Assembly: GCF_031458395.1 (NCBI RefSeq)
Contig: NZ_JAVDYJ010000001.1
Span: forward strand, 186,001-250,000
From: Enteractinococcus fodinae
GTDB lineage: Bacteria > Actinomycetota > Actinomycetes > Actinomycetales > Micrococcaceae
DNA: 64,000 bases
Direction of reading: 5' to 3'
The stretch's first letter is position 1. Each line of letters begins with the position of its first letter. Below the pieces are notes generated by a model that worked only from the letters and a program-made list of their open reading frames with translations, made no database searches and was not told the DNA's origin. The translations under genes were made by a program, and so were the position numbers. Of the stretch, positions 1-7,833 are shown in pieces.

Positions 1-731
1 GCAGCGCCACAGCGAACATGCGCTTATTCGTTTCGGGCTCCGCGCCGCTGCTGAGCGCAGACTTCGACGCGTTTTACGACCGCACAGGTCATCACATCCT
101 GGAGCGCTATGGGATGACCGAGACAGGTATGAATACCACCAACCCGTACCGCGGCCTACGAAAAGCCGGCAGCGTCGGGCAACCGTTGCCCGGGGTGGAA
201 GTACGCGTCGTGGAGCCGCACTCCGGTGAAGCATTGCCCGCCGGGCAGATCGGTTCGATCGAAGTGCGTGGCCCAAACGTCTTTGACCGGTACTGGCGAA
301 ATCCCGAGAAAACTCATGAAGAAAAACGCGACACCGGGTTCTTTATCACCGGTGATCAAGGATTTTATGACACCGACGGGTACCTTCATATCTCCGGACG
401 ATCGAAAGACATGATCATCTCGGGTGGGTACAACGTGTATCCGAAAGAAATTGAACAACTTCTCGATGAGCATCCCGCAGTGGTGGAGTCTGCCGTTATC
501 GGTGTGCCCCACGCAGACCTGGGTGAAGGAGTGGTGGCCGTGGTGGTGACCACCAACGGGCGGCTGCCAAGTGAAGCGGAACTCAACGACCTGCTGGCAG
601 ACCAGCTGGCCCGCTATAAACGTCCTCGCGCGTACCGGAAAGTGGAGCACCTGCCGCGAAACGTCATGGGCAAAGTCCAAAAAGCCCAACTGCGCGAACA
701 GTTCGCCACCGTGTTGACAGAGCGCCCTTAA
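1..731 (+). CDS. matB: Malonyl-CoA synthetase (MatB-type), 5' truncated by window edge
   Basis: C-terminal part of an acyl-adenylate-forming enzyme; the frame is open to the window edge (codons from position 3), so the start lies outside. Visible are the YGMTETGMN segment of the adenylation core, the hinge motif GRSKDMIISGGYNVYPKEIE and the C-terminal catalytic-lysine region NVMGKVQK. From memory, the wording GMTETGMN and the FITGD context are close to MatB, which makes malonyl-CoA from malonate, ATP and CoA; a related medium-chain acyl-CoA ligase cannot be excluded. About 243 codons of a roughly 500-residue family are present. It converges on paaZ across a hairpin. Confidence 0.75.
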   Translation, partial: SATANMRLFVSGSAPLLSADFDAFYDRTGHHILERYGMTETGMNTTNPYRGLRKAGSVGQPLPGVEVRVVEPHSGEALPAGQIGSIEVRGPNVFDRYWRNPEKTHEEKRDTGFFITGDQGFYDTDGYLHISGRSKDMIISGGYNVYPKEIEQLLDEHPAVVESAVIGVPHADLGEGVVAVVVTTNGRLPSEAELNDLLADQLARYKRPRAYRKVEHLPRNVMGKVQKAQLREQFATVLTERP

Positions 732-734
732 CGG

Positions 735-777
735 CCTGGGGCCGATACAATTCGCGTGGAATCATACCGGCCCCGGG
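735..777. terminator. Bidirectional hairpin between matB and paaZ
   Basis: Ten-base arms (735-744 and 768-777, one G-T pair) enclose a loop that has its own ATTC/GAAT stem. It lies between convergent stop codons. There is no clear T-tract. Confidence 0.5.
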
Positions 778-793
778 ACGAGCGCTTCGACGC

Positions 794-2899
794 TTACTGC
801 TGTGGGTATTGTTCAGGCCAGGTCTTAGTGACCAGGGTCAGCACGTCGTAGGTTGCCACGATCTCATCGTTCTGGTTGTGCAGCACGGCATCCCAGCGGA
901 CCTCACCGTATTCATCGGTGACACGCGGGGTGATCTGCTTGGCGGTCAACGTAACTCGGATCGAGTCATCGTAAGTGACCGGGGTGATGAACGACAGGTT
1001 CTCTAAGCCGTAGTTGGCCAGGACGGGACCTGGTGCGGCATCGACGAACAGACCGGCTGCCCAAGAGACCAGCAGGTAACCGTGGGCCACGCGACGCGGG
1101 AAGAATGGGTTGGCCATGGCGGCTTCTTCATCGACGTGTGCGTAGAACTTATCACCGGTTTCTTCAGCGAAGTCCAGGATCTCTTGCAGGCTGACGTGGC
1201 GCAGTTCAGAAGCGAACTGGTCACCGATCCGCAGGCTATCCAGTGGCTTGCGGAATGGGTGTTCGCCCGTGCCGTTGTCCACTTGTTCACGCGTGACGGT
1301 GTTGGCTTTGGCCCCCTGATGCCAGACGCCAGTGATGGCGGTGAGCATATCGGGTGAACCCTGCACAGCGGTGCGCTGCATGTAATGCTTGACCGCGCGC
1401 ACGCCACCGAGTTCTTCGCCGCCACCTGCACGACCGGGTCCACCGTGGACCAGGTGCGGCAGCGGGGAACCGTGACCGGTTGATGACTTGGCGGTGTCAC
1501 GGTTCAACACGTGCACACGACCGTGGTGGGCTGAAATGCCCAGCGTCGCGTCGGCGACGAAGGTGTCGTCGTTGGAGGTCACGGTGGCAACCAGCGAGCC
1601 GGCGCCACGAGCGGCCAAACGAACCGCTTCGTTGACGTCATCCTGGTAGGTGATCACCGAGGTGACCGGACCGAATGCTTCCACGGTGTGGACCGCGTCG
1701 GTGTCGGCGTCGTCGAACTCTAAGATGGTCGGTGGGAAAAACGCACCGGCTTCATCGTACTGAGCGACCTGATCTGGCCCACCAAGACGAACCTTGCCAC
1801 CAGCATCAATGAGCTGCTGGGTTGCGTCGGCAACATCCTGTTGCTGGTCTTTCGAAGCCAGCGGGCCCATGGTGGTGCCTTCAGCGTTTGCGGCACCTAC
1901 GGTGACCTTGTCGTTGAGACGATCAGCCAAGGCAGTAATGAAGGGCTCTTTGATCGACTCAGGAACAATGACGCGACGAATCGCGGTACATTTCTGGCCG
2001 GCCTTGGCGGTCATTTCCACGAACACGGCCTTGACGAAAGCATCGAATTCTGGGGTGTCTTCTGTGGCATCCGGGCCAAGAATTGCCGCGTTGAGGGAGT
2101 CAGCTTCGGCGGTGAACCGTACACCACCGTTGAGCACACTTTCGTGGCTGCGCAGGGTGTTGGCAGTGTTCAACGAACCGGTAAAGGCAACGTGGTCACG
2201 GTAGTCCAGGTGATCCAGCAGATCCCGTGCCGAGCCTGAGAGCAGCTGGAGGGAACCTTCCGGCAGGATGCCTGATTCCAACATCATGCGGACTGCAGCT
2301 TCGGTGATATACCCGGTGGAGGTTGCAGGCTTGACGATGGTTGGCACACCGGCAATGAAGCTGGGTGCAAATTTCTCCAGCATGCCCCACACGGGGAAGT
2401 TGAACGCGTTAATCTGAACGGCTACACCGGGGATGCGGTTATAAATGTGGGTACCCAGGAAGGAGCCATCACGGGAGAGCACTTCGGTCTGGCCATCGAT
2501 GACCACGTTGCTGTTTGGCATCTCGCGGCGACCCTTCGAAGAGAACACGAAGAGCGTGGAAATGCCGCCGTCAGTATCGATCAAGTGGTCGCGCTGGGTG
2601 GCACCGGCGCGAAAAGAGATCTCATAGAGCTCTTCCTTCCGACCGTTCAGGTACTGGGCAAGTTCTTTGAGCTTCAGAGCGCGCTGGTGGATGGTCAGGT
2701 CACCTAATGATTTCTGACCAACGGTGCGGGCATAGTCGACCATGCCGGCAATATCGATGTCCTCGGAGGAAACGCCGGTGATGATTTCGCCGGTGTTTGC
2801 GTCAAATACTTGCGCAACTTTTTCCGGATTTTCAGGGGCCTGCCACTGTCCCTGAGCAAATGAGGGCAGGATCGTATGTGCTGGTGCATTGATTGTCAT
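794..2899 (-). CDS. paaZ: Bifunctional PaaZ: aldehyde dehydrogenase plus oxepin-CoA hydrolase
   Basis: Ring-cleavage enzyme of aerobic phenylacetate degradation. The N-terminal ALDH domain (about residues 1-520) oxidises the 3-oxo-5,6-dehydrosuberyl-CoA semialdehyde, and the C-terminal MaoC-type hydratase domain (about 545-690) opens oxepin-CoA. ALDH catalytic residues are Glu265 and Cys304 (GQKCTAIRR). The hydratase GDxxxxH motif is visible as GDKFYAH. The length of 701 aa matches the family. It is transcribed alone from a promoter with a PaaR-like operator 27 bp upstream of the ATG. The paaABCDE oxygenase genes are not in this window. Confidence 0.93.
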   Translation of the reverse strand: MTINAPAHTILPSFAQGQWQAPENPEKVAQVFDANTGEIITGVSSEDIDIAGMVDYARTVGQKSLGDLTIHQRALKLKELAQYLNGRKEELYEISFRAGATQRDHLIDTDGGISTLFVFSSKGRREMPNSNVVIDGQTEVLSRDGSFLGTHIYNRIPGVAVQINAFNFPVWGMLEKFAPSFIAGVPTIVKPATSTGYITEAAVRMMLESGILPEGSLQLLSGSARDLLDHLDYRDHVAFTGSLNTANTLRSHESVLNGGVRFTAEADSLNAAILGPDATEDTPEFDAFVKAVFVEMTAKAGQKCTAIRRVIVPESIKEPFITALADRLNDKVTVGAANAEGTTMGPLASKDQQQDVADATQQLIDAGGKVRLGGPDQVAQYDEAGAFFPPTILEFDDADTDAVHTVEAFGPVTSVITYQDDVNEAVRLAARGAGSLVATVTSNDDTFVADATLGISAHHGRVHVLNRDTAKSSTGHGSPLPHLVHGGPGRAGGGEELGGVRAVKHYMQRTAVQGSPDMLTAITGVWHQGAKANTVTREQVDNGTGEHPFRKPLDSLRIGDQFASELRHVSLQEILDFAEETGDKFYAHVDEEAAMANPFFPRRVAHGYLLVSWAAGLFVDAAPGPVLANYGLENLSFITPVTYDDSIRVTLTAKQITPRVTDEYGEVRWDAVLHNQNDEIVATYDVLTLVTKTWPEQYPQQ

Positions 2900-2925
2900 G
2901 AGGTGAAAAACTCCTTCATTACAGT

Positions 2926-2941
2926 CTGAACGGTCGTTCAG
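2926..2941. promoter_or_regulatory. PaaR-like operator upstream of paaZ
   Basis: CTGAACGGTCGTTCAG is a palindrome with 7-bp arms and a 2-bp centre. It resembles the TetR-family PaaR consensus (CNAACGNNCGTTNG). A possible minus-strand -10, TATACT, is at 2953-2958, which places the site at the transcription start and is consistent with repression. Related sites precede both MHS transporter genes. Confidence 0.65.
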
Positions 2942-3016
2942 TAATTGTGGCCAGTATAGCGCAGATTACATTCACCGGCCAGCTCGTTTTGCGACGCGGG
3001 TCACGCCCGCTGTCAC

Positions 3017-3835
3017 CTACTTCTTTCGACCATCCAGAAACGCTTGCATCCGATCGAACTTGGCTTCCGACTCGAACAGGATCGCCTGACCAAGATCATC
3101 GACCCACGGATGCGCTGCCGGTGGCATCTGAAAGACGCGCTTGGTGACCTGTACTGCCAAGGGATCTTGCTTGGCGATGTTGTCGGCGAGTTCGTGGGCG
3201 GCAGCCATGAGGTCTTCGGGTTCGTGGACCGAGTTCACCAGTTTGTGCTCGAGGGCTTCTTCAGCGTTGAGGATACGCCCGGTGAGTAAAAGTTCAAGTG
3301 CGATGGGCTCCCCGGCGAGTTCTTTGATGCGCCACATCGCACCGGCCGCCGGCGAAATACCCAACCCCACCTCGGGCTGGCCGACACGAACCTTTGTGGT
3401 GGCCACCCGGAAGTCAGCCGCCCAGGCGAGTTCGGCGCCACCACCCAGTGCGAAGCCGTCCACCGCTGCAATGACCGGCATGGGCAGTGCTTTGATGCGA
3501 GAAAAGATTTTGGAGTTAACCCCGCGCAAGGCATCGGCTCTGCGTCGTTCGCGCAGCTGCGCAATATCTGCCCCAGAGGCAAAGATGCCGCGTTGACGGG
3601 ACGAGTCTTTCGGGTGCGGGGTGGTGGTGCCGGTGATGATCAAGATCATCGGATGGTCTTCTAACCACTGGCACAGCGCATGGAATTCCTTGACCATGGT
3701 TTCATCGATGGCGTTGAGCACCTTGGGGCGGTTCATGGCGGCGACGATGCGGTCTGGCCTGTCATCGTCCAGGCGCACATCGAGCGCTTCGAATTGTTCG
3801 GCAAGTGCCTGCAGCTCGTCCAGAGGAGTGGGCAT
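3017..3835 (-). CDS. Enoyl-CoA hydratase/isomerase (crotonase)
   Basis: 272-aa crotonase-fold protein, probably a beta-oxidation-like step of phenylacetate or fatty-acyl-CoA breakdown given its neighbours. Oxyanion-hole segments ASGADI and GFALGGG are present. Both catalytic glutamates of canonical hydratases are seen (GGGAE and GQPE). The start has AAAGGA four bases upstream. It lies downstream of the MHS transporter, separated by a strong hairpin, and upstream of paaZ with a 117-bp gap containing the paaZ promoter. PaaF or PaaG roles are possible but not distinguishable by eye. Confidence 0.8.
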   Translation of the reverse strand: MPTPLDELQALAEQFEALDVRLDDDRPDRIVAAMNRPKVLNAIDETMVKEFHALCQWLEDHPMILIITGTTTPHPKDSSRQRGIFASGADIAQLRERRRADALRGVNSKIFSRIKALPMPVIAAVDGFALGGGAELAWAADFRVATTKVRVGQPEVGLGISPAAGAMWRIKELAGEPIALELLLTGRILNAEEALEHKLVNSVHEPEDLMAAAHELADNIAKQDPLAVQVTKRVFQMPPAAHPWVDDLGQAILFESEAKFDRMQAFLDGRKK

Positions 3836-3871
3836 GATGTCCTTTCGTCAACGGTGGCGACGTGAACATGC

Positions 3872-3913
3872 GATGGCGCTGGGTGCCACCCTTCGGTGGT
3901 GCCCAGCGCCATC
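3872..3913 (-). terminator. Strong hairpin after the MHS transporter gene
   Basis: Nineteen-base arms (3872-3890 and 3895-3913, with wobble pairs) enclose the tetraloop CTTC. It sits just after the transporter stop codon and before the hydratase gene, so it may terminate or attenuate read-through. Confidence 0.65.
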
Positions 3914-3937
3914 ATGTACGTCAGTGCGATATGTACT

Positions 3938-5296
3938 TTAGACCTTAGCCGGTGCAACTTCTCCGGTGGCATTCGGTGTCTCGACGACGTCGGATAGGTC
4001 GCGTCCTTCAACGGAGCGCGGGACCATGATGACGGCGATGAGCGAGACCGTTGCCAAGCCAGCGATGTAAACGCCGATCATCCAGGACTGGCCGGTCGCA
4101 TTGAGGATCAGTTCGGAAATCATCGGGGCAAACGCACCACCAATGATCGAGCCGAATGCGTAGCCGATCGAGACGCCGGAGTAGCGCACCGAGGCCGGGA
4201 ACATCTCGGCATAGAGCGCAGACTGTGGACCATAGGATGGGCCGAGGCCCACGGTGAGCATAAAGATCGCCAGGGTGAATAGCACCAGCGAAGCGGTGTC
4301 AATGAGGAACCACATTGGGATGGCCCAGACAATGATCCAGGCGTACCCGATGATGAACGTCTTGCGCTTGCCGATCTTGTCGCCGATCCAGCCACCGAAC
4401 ATGGTGAACACCAGCCAGCCGACCCCGCCGACAATTGAGGCAACTAGCGTCGCGGAGCGTGGCATGCCCAGCACGTTGGCACCGTAGGAGGCGAAGAAGG
4501 CGATGACCAGGTACCCGGCGGCGTTGTTGGCGGCGAAGATCAGGGCGGCCAAGATGACCGGGCGCTTGTGGTTACGCAGCAGTTCGCCCAGTGGGGCAGA
4601 AGATTCTTTGCGGCGTTCTTGCATTTCGGTGAAGACCGGTGACTCTGCTACTGCCCGACGGATGAGGTAACCGACCAGGATCAGTACGACTGATGACAAG
4701 AACGGGATACGCCAGCCCCAGGCGAGGAACTGTTCTTCGGTGAGGAAGGTGGTCAACGAGAACATAAACAGCGTTGCCAGGATCATGCCCAGTGGAACGC
4801 CAATTTGGGGGAACGAGCCGAAGAACGAACGGCGATTTGTCGGAGCGTGTTCAACGGCCATCAGGGCGGCACCGCCCCATTCTCCGCCAGCGGAGAAACC
4901 CTGGAGGATACGCATCAGGATCAACAGAATTGGAGCAGCGATACCGATGGACGCATAAGTTGGCAACAGCCCGATTGCTGCGGTCGCAACACCCATCCCC
5001 ATCAGGGTCAGCACCAGCATGAGTTTTCGGCCGAACTTGTCGCCGAGGTGGCCGGCGACGACGGCACCAAGCGGTCTGAACAGGAATGAAATACCCACAG
5101 AGGCCCACGAGATAATCTGCGCGAGGGCGGGACTGTCTTCAGAGAGCGGTTCGAAAAATAGTGGCGCCAGGACGAACGCGGCGGCCTGGGCGTAAATGAA
5201 GAAGTCGTACCACTCGATGGTGGTGCCAACGAGAGTTCCAGCGAGGACGCGGCGCTCTTCTGAGCGCGAGCGCGTTGCATGAGCAGAGGTAGTCAT
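3938..5296 (-). CDS. MFS transporter, MHS (metabolite:H+ symporter) family, copy 1
   Basis: 452-aa, roughly 12-segment membrane protein. The N-terminal WYDFFIYAQAAAF motif and the RPLGAVVAGHLGDKFGRK loop are typical of MHS proteins (ShiA/ProP/KgtP relatives). It is probably a proton symporter for an aromatic or carboxylic acid, since its promoter carries the same PaaR-like operator as paaZ. It is strikingly similar along its whole length to the transporter at 11150-12517, including a block of about 40 near-identical N-terminal residues, which indicates duplication. The substrate (phenylacetate?) is inferred only. Confidence 0.85.
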   Translation of the reverse strand: MTTSAHATRSRSEERRVLAGTLVGTTIEWYDFFIYAQAAAFVLAPLFFEPLSEDSPALAQIISWASVGISFLFRPLGAVVAGHLGDKFGRKLMLVLTLMGMGVATAAIGLLPTYASIGIAAPILLILMRILQGFSAGGEWGGAALMAVEHAPTNRRSFFGSFPQIGVPLGMILATLFMFSLTTFLTEEQFLAWGWRIPFLSSVVLILVGYLIRRAVAESPVFTEMQERRKESSAPLGELLRNHKRPVILAALIFAANNAAGYLVIAFFASYGANVLGMPRSATLVASIVGGVGWLVFTMFGGWIGDKIGKRKTFIIGYAWIIVWAIPMWFLIDTASLVLFTLAIFMLTVGLGPSYGPQSALYAEMFPASVRYSGVSIGYAFGSIIGGAFAPMISELILNATGQSWMIGVYIAGLATVSLIAVIMVPRSVEGRDLSDVVETPNATGEVAPAKV

Positions 5297-5391
5297 AGTC
5301 TCCCCAGTGATCTGATGATTGGTGTGGCAGACCTTTCAGTGCTGAGATGTCGGGCTGTGTGTGGCCCGGTGCGCAGATGTGGTTTAACTCA

Positions 5392-5407
5392 CTGAACGAT
5401 CGGTCTG
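5392..5407. promoter_or_regulatory. PaaR-like operator upstream of MHS copy 1
   Basis: CTGAACGATCGGTCTG matches the left half of the paaZ operator exactly and the right half partly. It lies just downstream of a minus-strand -10 TAATAT (5413-5418). Confidence 0.5.
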
Positions 5408-5412
5408 AAAAG

Positions 5413-5443
5413 ATATTATGGCACACTGTGAGGGTAGTCACAA
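5413..5443 (-). promoter_or_regulatory. Promoter of MHS copy 1 with CRP/GlxR-type site
   Basis: The minus-strand -10 is TAATAT (5413-5418), with a -35-like TTGTGA at 5438-5443 (19-bp spacer). At 5427-5442 lies TGTGAGGGTAGTCACA, a perfect TGTGA-N6-TCACA half-site pair as bound by CRP/GlxR proteins. It overlaps the -35 region. Confidence 0.6.
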
Positions 5444-5484
5444 GTTGGAGACGAAGTTTTTTAGAAGCGGGATGAAATGACAAA

Positions 5485-5522
5485 ACGGCCTGGTCACTCG
5501 GAGATCCGAGGAACCAGGCCGT
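5485..5522 (-). terminator. Rho-independent terminator after the muconate cycloisomerase gene
   Basis: Long stem with outer 10-bp arms (ACGGCCTGGT/ACCAGGCCGT) and an inner CTCGG/CCGAG stem. On the minus strand it is followed by TTTTG. It sits just past the stop at 5538. Confidence 0.75.
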
Positions 5523-5537
5523 GTGGTGCAGCAAGGT

Positions 5538-6641
5538 TTACTTGTCTATGCGGTAGTGGTTGAGTTTGTCTTCATCAATTTCAGCCCCGACGCCGGGTAG
5601 ATCGCGAACCGAGATGCGACCGTTGTGAATCTGGATCGGATCGGCGAGTAGGTCATCAGACATATCGAGGAAGTTCGACAGTTCGCCGGCGCGTGCCGAT
5701 GAGGCACGGTGAGCAGCCCCAAAGGTCACGGTGGCCATAGAGCCCACTTGAGTGTCGATCTGGTTGCCCATGGTTACGTCAACCCCAAGGCCGGTGCACA
5801 GGCCGAGGATTTCTGTGGCTTCGGTAAACCCAGAGCGGGCAGTCTTGATGCAGATGGCGTTAGCGCCGCCGGAGAGGAGCTCGCGTGATGCATCACCTGC
5901 GGTCGGTACGGATTCGTCGGCGACGATCGGAATTGGGGAGTGGTCGACCAGACGGCGTCGGCTCATGGCTTCTTTGGCGTCACAGGGTTCTTCGAGCATC
6001 GTCAAGCCGAGATCAGCGGTCTGGCGCAGGACTTCCATGGCTTCGTTCGCGCTCCAGCCGCGGTTGGCGTCGAGATAGATCTCCACGTCGTCGCCGAGGC
6101 CTTCGCGCAGCACGTGGCACGCTTCGATGTCCAGTGACAGCGGGCGCCGACCGACTTTGAGCTTGAAGGTCGTGATGCCATATTCCTGGCCAAATCGTTG
6201 GGCTTCTTCTAGCAATTCTTCGGCGGGTTTGAAGCCGAGCATGTGGCTGACACGCATGGAGTCGGTGTAACCGCCCAGCAGCTTGTGAACCGGGATCTGT
6301 AAAGCCTTACCCACCAGGTCCCACAGAGCGATATCGACGGCACCTTTTGCGACCTGGTTATTGATCGTCCGGTCCATCACTTCGTGTACCTTCTCGCGAT
6401 CGAAGGGATCCAAGCCGATGATCTCTGGCCCGAAGACGTCTTCGACGATCACTTTAATTGAAGTCTGTGTTTCCCCGTAGGTGTATGGGCGCGGCGGGGC
6501 ATCTGCGGTTCCTGTGATGCCGGCGTCGGTGTGGATCCGCACCAGGATGTGGTCTGCGGTGGTTACCTCGCCGGAGGCGAATTTGAGGGGATGCGTATAG
6601 GGAATCGCATAGGGAATCGCTTCAATAGCTGTGATCTTCAT
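5538..6641 (-). CDS. catB: Muconate cycloisomerase-type enolase-superfamily enzyme
   Basis: 367-aa mandelate racemase/muconate-lactonizing-enzyme subgroup protein. All positions of the MLE active site are present with a constant offset of 7 from classical CatB: Lys160-x-Lys162, Asp191, Glu217, Asp242 and Lys266. The expected reaction is cis,cis-muconate to muconolactone. A muconolactone isomerase gene 2.8 kb away supports this, but the superfamily also contains dipeptide epimerases and other cycloisomerases. It overlaps the LysR gene by 4 bp (ATGA), so the regulator and enzyme are translationally coupled. It ends at a strong terminator. No catechol 1,2-dioxygenase is nearby. Confidence 0.75.
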   Translation of the reverse strand: MKITAIEAIPYAIPYTHPLKFASGEVTTADHILVRIHTDAGITGTADAPPRPYTYGETQTSIKVIVEDVFGPEIIGLDPFDREKVHEVMDRTINNQVAKGAVDIALWDLVGKALQIPVHKLLGGYTDSMRVSHMLGFKPAEELLEEAQRFGQEYGITTFKLKVGRRPLSLDIEACHVLREGLGDDVEIYLDANRGWSANEAMEVLRQTADLGLTMLEEPCDAKEAMSRRRLVDHSPIPIVADESVPTAGDASRELLSGGANAICIKTARSGFTEATEILGLCTGLGVDVTMGNQIDTQVGSMATVTFGAAHRASSARAGELSNFLDMSDDLLADPIQIHNGRISVRDLPGVGAEIDEDKLNHYRIDK

Positions 6642-7570
6642 GGTCCCTCCAGGACTTCTTCTTGAGATTGTTGATCGAGGTTTTCTAAATTTTCTGCAGA
6701 TTCGCGAATCAGCTGAATAAACGAGGTCAGCAACGGGCTGTCATTGCCGGACTTCCACGCGGTCGCCAGGCCAAGTGAAACGTCGTCCGCGAGCGGTCGG
6801 ATGACAATGGAGGCATTCAGTGGCAGCGATTGGGAGCCCGGAAGGAAACTAACGCCCAAACCCGCCCCGACCAAGGCGATGAGGGTTGAGGTTTCGGTCG
6901 CTTCTTGCACAATGCGTGGGCGGAAACCTGCCTGACGCGCGAGTTCCGCCACCACAGAGAACACCGAAGAACCTTGGGGATAGCTGACGAGATCTTCCTC
7001 GGCGAGCTCTTCGATAGAGATTGGTCCGCTGTCTGCTGCTAGGGGGTGATGGCGGTGTAAGGCCACAACGAGGCGTGAAGCTTGGATCTGGTCGAGTTCA
7101 AGCTGCGCTGAGCGGACCGGTGGTCGCAAGACCGCTATATCCAACCGGTTTTCTAGCAGGGCTTCTTCCATGTGCGGAGTGAGCATCTCGCCGGAGATCT
7201 GAAGTCGTACCAAAGGTAGGCGCTCGCGAGCGACGCGCACGATTTCTGGCATAAGGCGGTAGGTGGCGGTACCGGAGAATCCGAGCCGCAGCACACCTGC
7301 GGCACCCCGGCCCACTTCGGCCACGTCAATCTCTGTTGCCTCGACATCGGCCAGAATCTGTCGCGCGCGTTCCAAAAGCAGCGCCCCTGCTTCGGTGAGG
7401 TCAACGCGTCGGGTCGTGCGCTCGAGTAAAACGGTGCCAAGTTCAGCTTCTAGCTGTTTAATCTGGTTCGACAATGGCGGCTGTGCCATATGAAGTCGAT
7501 CCGCGGCGCGCCCGAAGTGTCGTTCTTCTGCGACGGCAATAAAGTAGCGCAGGTGTCGCAGTTCAACCAT
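6638..7570 (-). CDS. LysR-family transcriptional regulator (CatR/BenM-like)
   Basis: 310-aa LTTR with an N-terminal winged helix (residues 1-60: MVELRHLRYFIAVAEERHFG, then RLHMAQPPLSNQIKQLE) and a C-terminal periplasmic-binding-like effector domain. The N-terminal pattern RYFxAVAEExHFGRAA is typical of the CatR/CbnR/BenM subgroup that responds to muconate. It is first in the operon, upstream of the cycloisomerase, and divergent from the DASS transporter gene, the usual layout for an LTTR controlling both sides. The effector is inferred from neighbours. Confidence 0.85.
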   Translation of the reverse strand: MVELRHLRYFIAVAEERHFGRAADRLHMAQPPLSNQIKQLEAELGTVLLERTTRRVDLTEAGALLLERARQILADVEATEIDVAEVGRGAAGVLRLGFSGTATYRLMPEIVRVARERLPLVRLQISGEMLTPHMEEALLENRLDIAVLRPPVRSAQLELDQIQASRLVVALHRHHPLAADSGPISIEELAEEDLVSYPQGSSVFSVVAELARQAGFRPRIVQEATETSTLIALVGAGLGVSFLPGSQSLPLNASIVIRPLADDVSLGLATAWKSGNDSPLLTSFIQLIRESAENLENLDQQSQEEVLEGP

Positions 7571-7749
7571 GGCTTCTCCTTACTGCTTCGCCGCATACAA
7601 CGATGCGATCATGGCTGGCGATGTCAATAGCGTAGGGGGACTGGGAGGCACAAGTGAAAGACATTTTGGAGCGATATTCATATGCTCAGGATATCAATAC
7701 TGCCCATTGGCGTACTTTTACATCTCGATAAGAAGCTTTATAGTGAATC

Positions 7750-7804
7750 GAGTCATCAGCGACGGTGACCACTGACATGAAAACTTGCTGACTCATCAAA
7801 GTCA
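7750..7804. promoter_or_regulatory. TGACT/AGTCA half-sites in the LysR-DASS divergent region
   Basis: The 263-bp divergent region has three related half-sites: GAGTCA (7750-7755), TGACTC (7789-7794) and AGTCA (7800-7804). The last two form TGACT-N6-AGTCA. They lie 30-85 bp upstream of the transporter ATG. They could be LysR contacts, but no clear T-N11-A box stands out, so this is tentative. Confidence 0.25.
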
Positions 7805-7833
7805 CACTGCACCTACCTAAGTGTGGAGGATCG

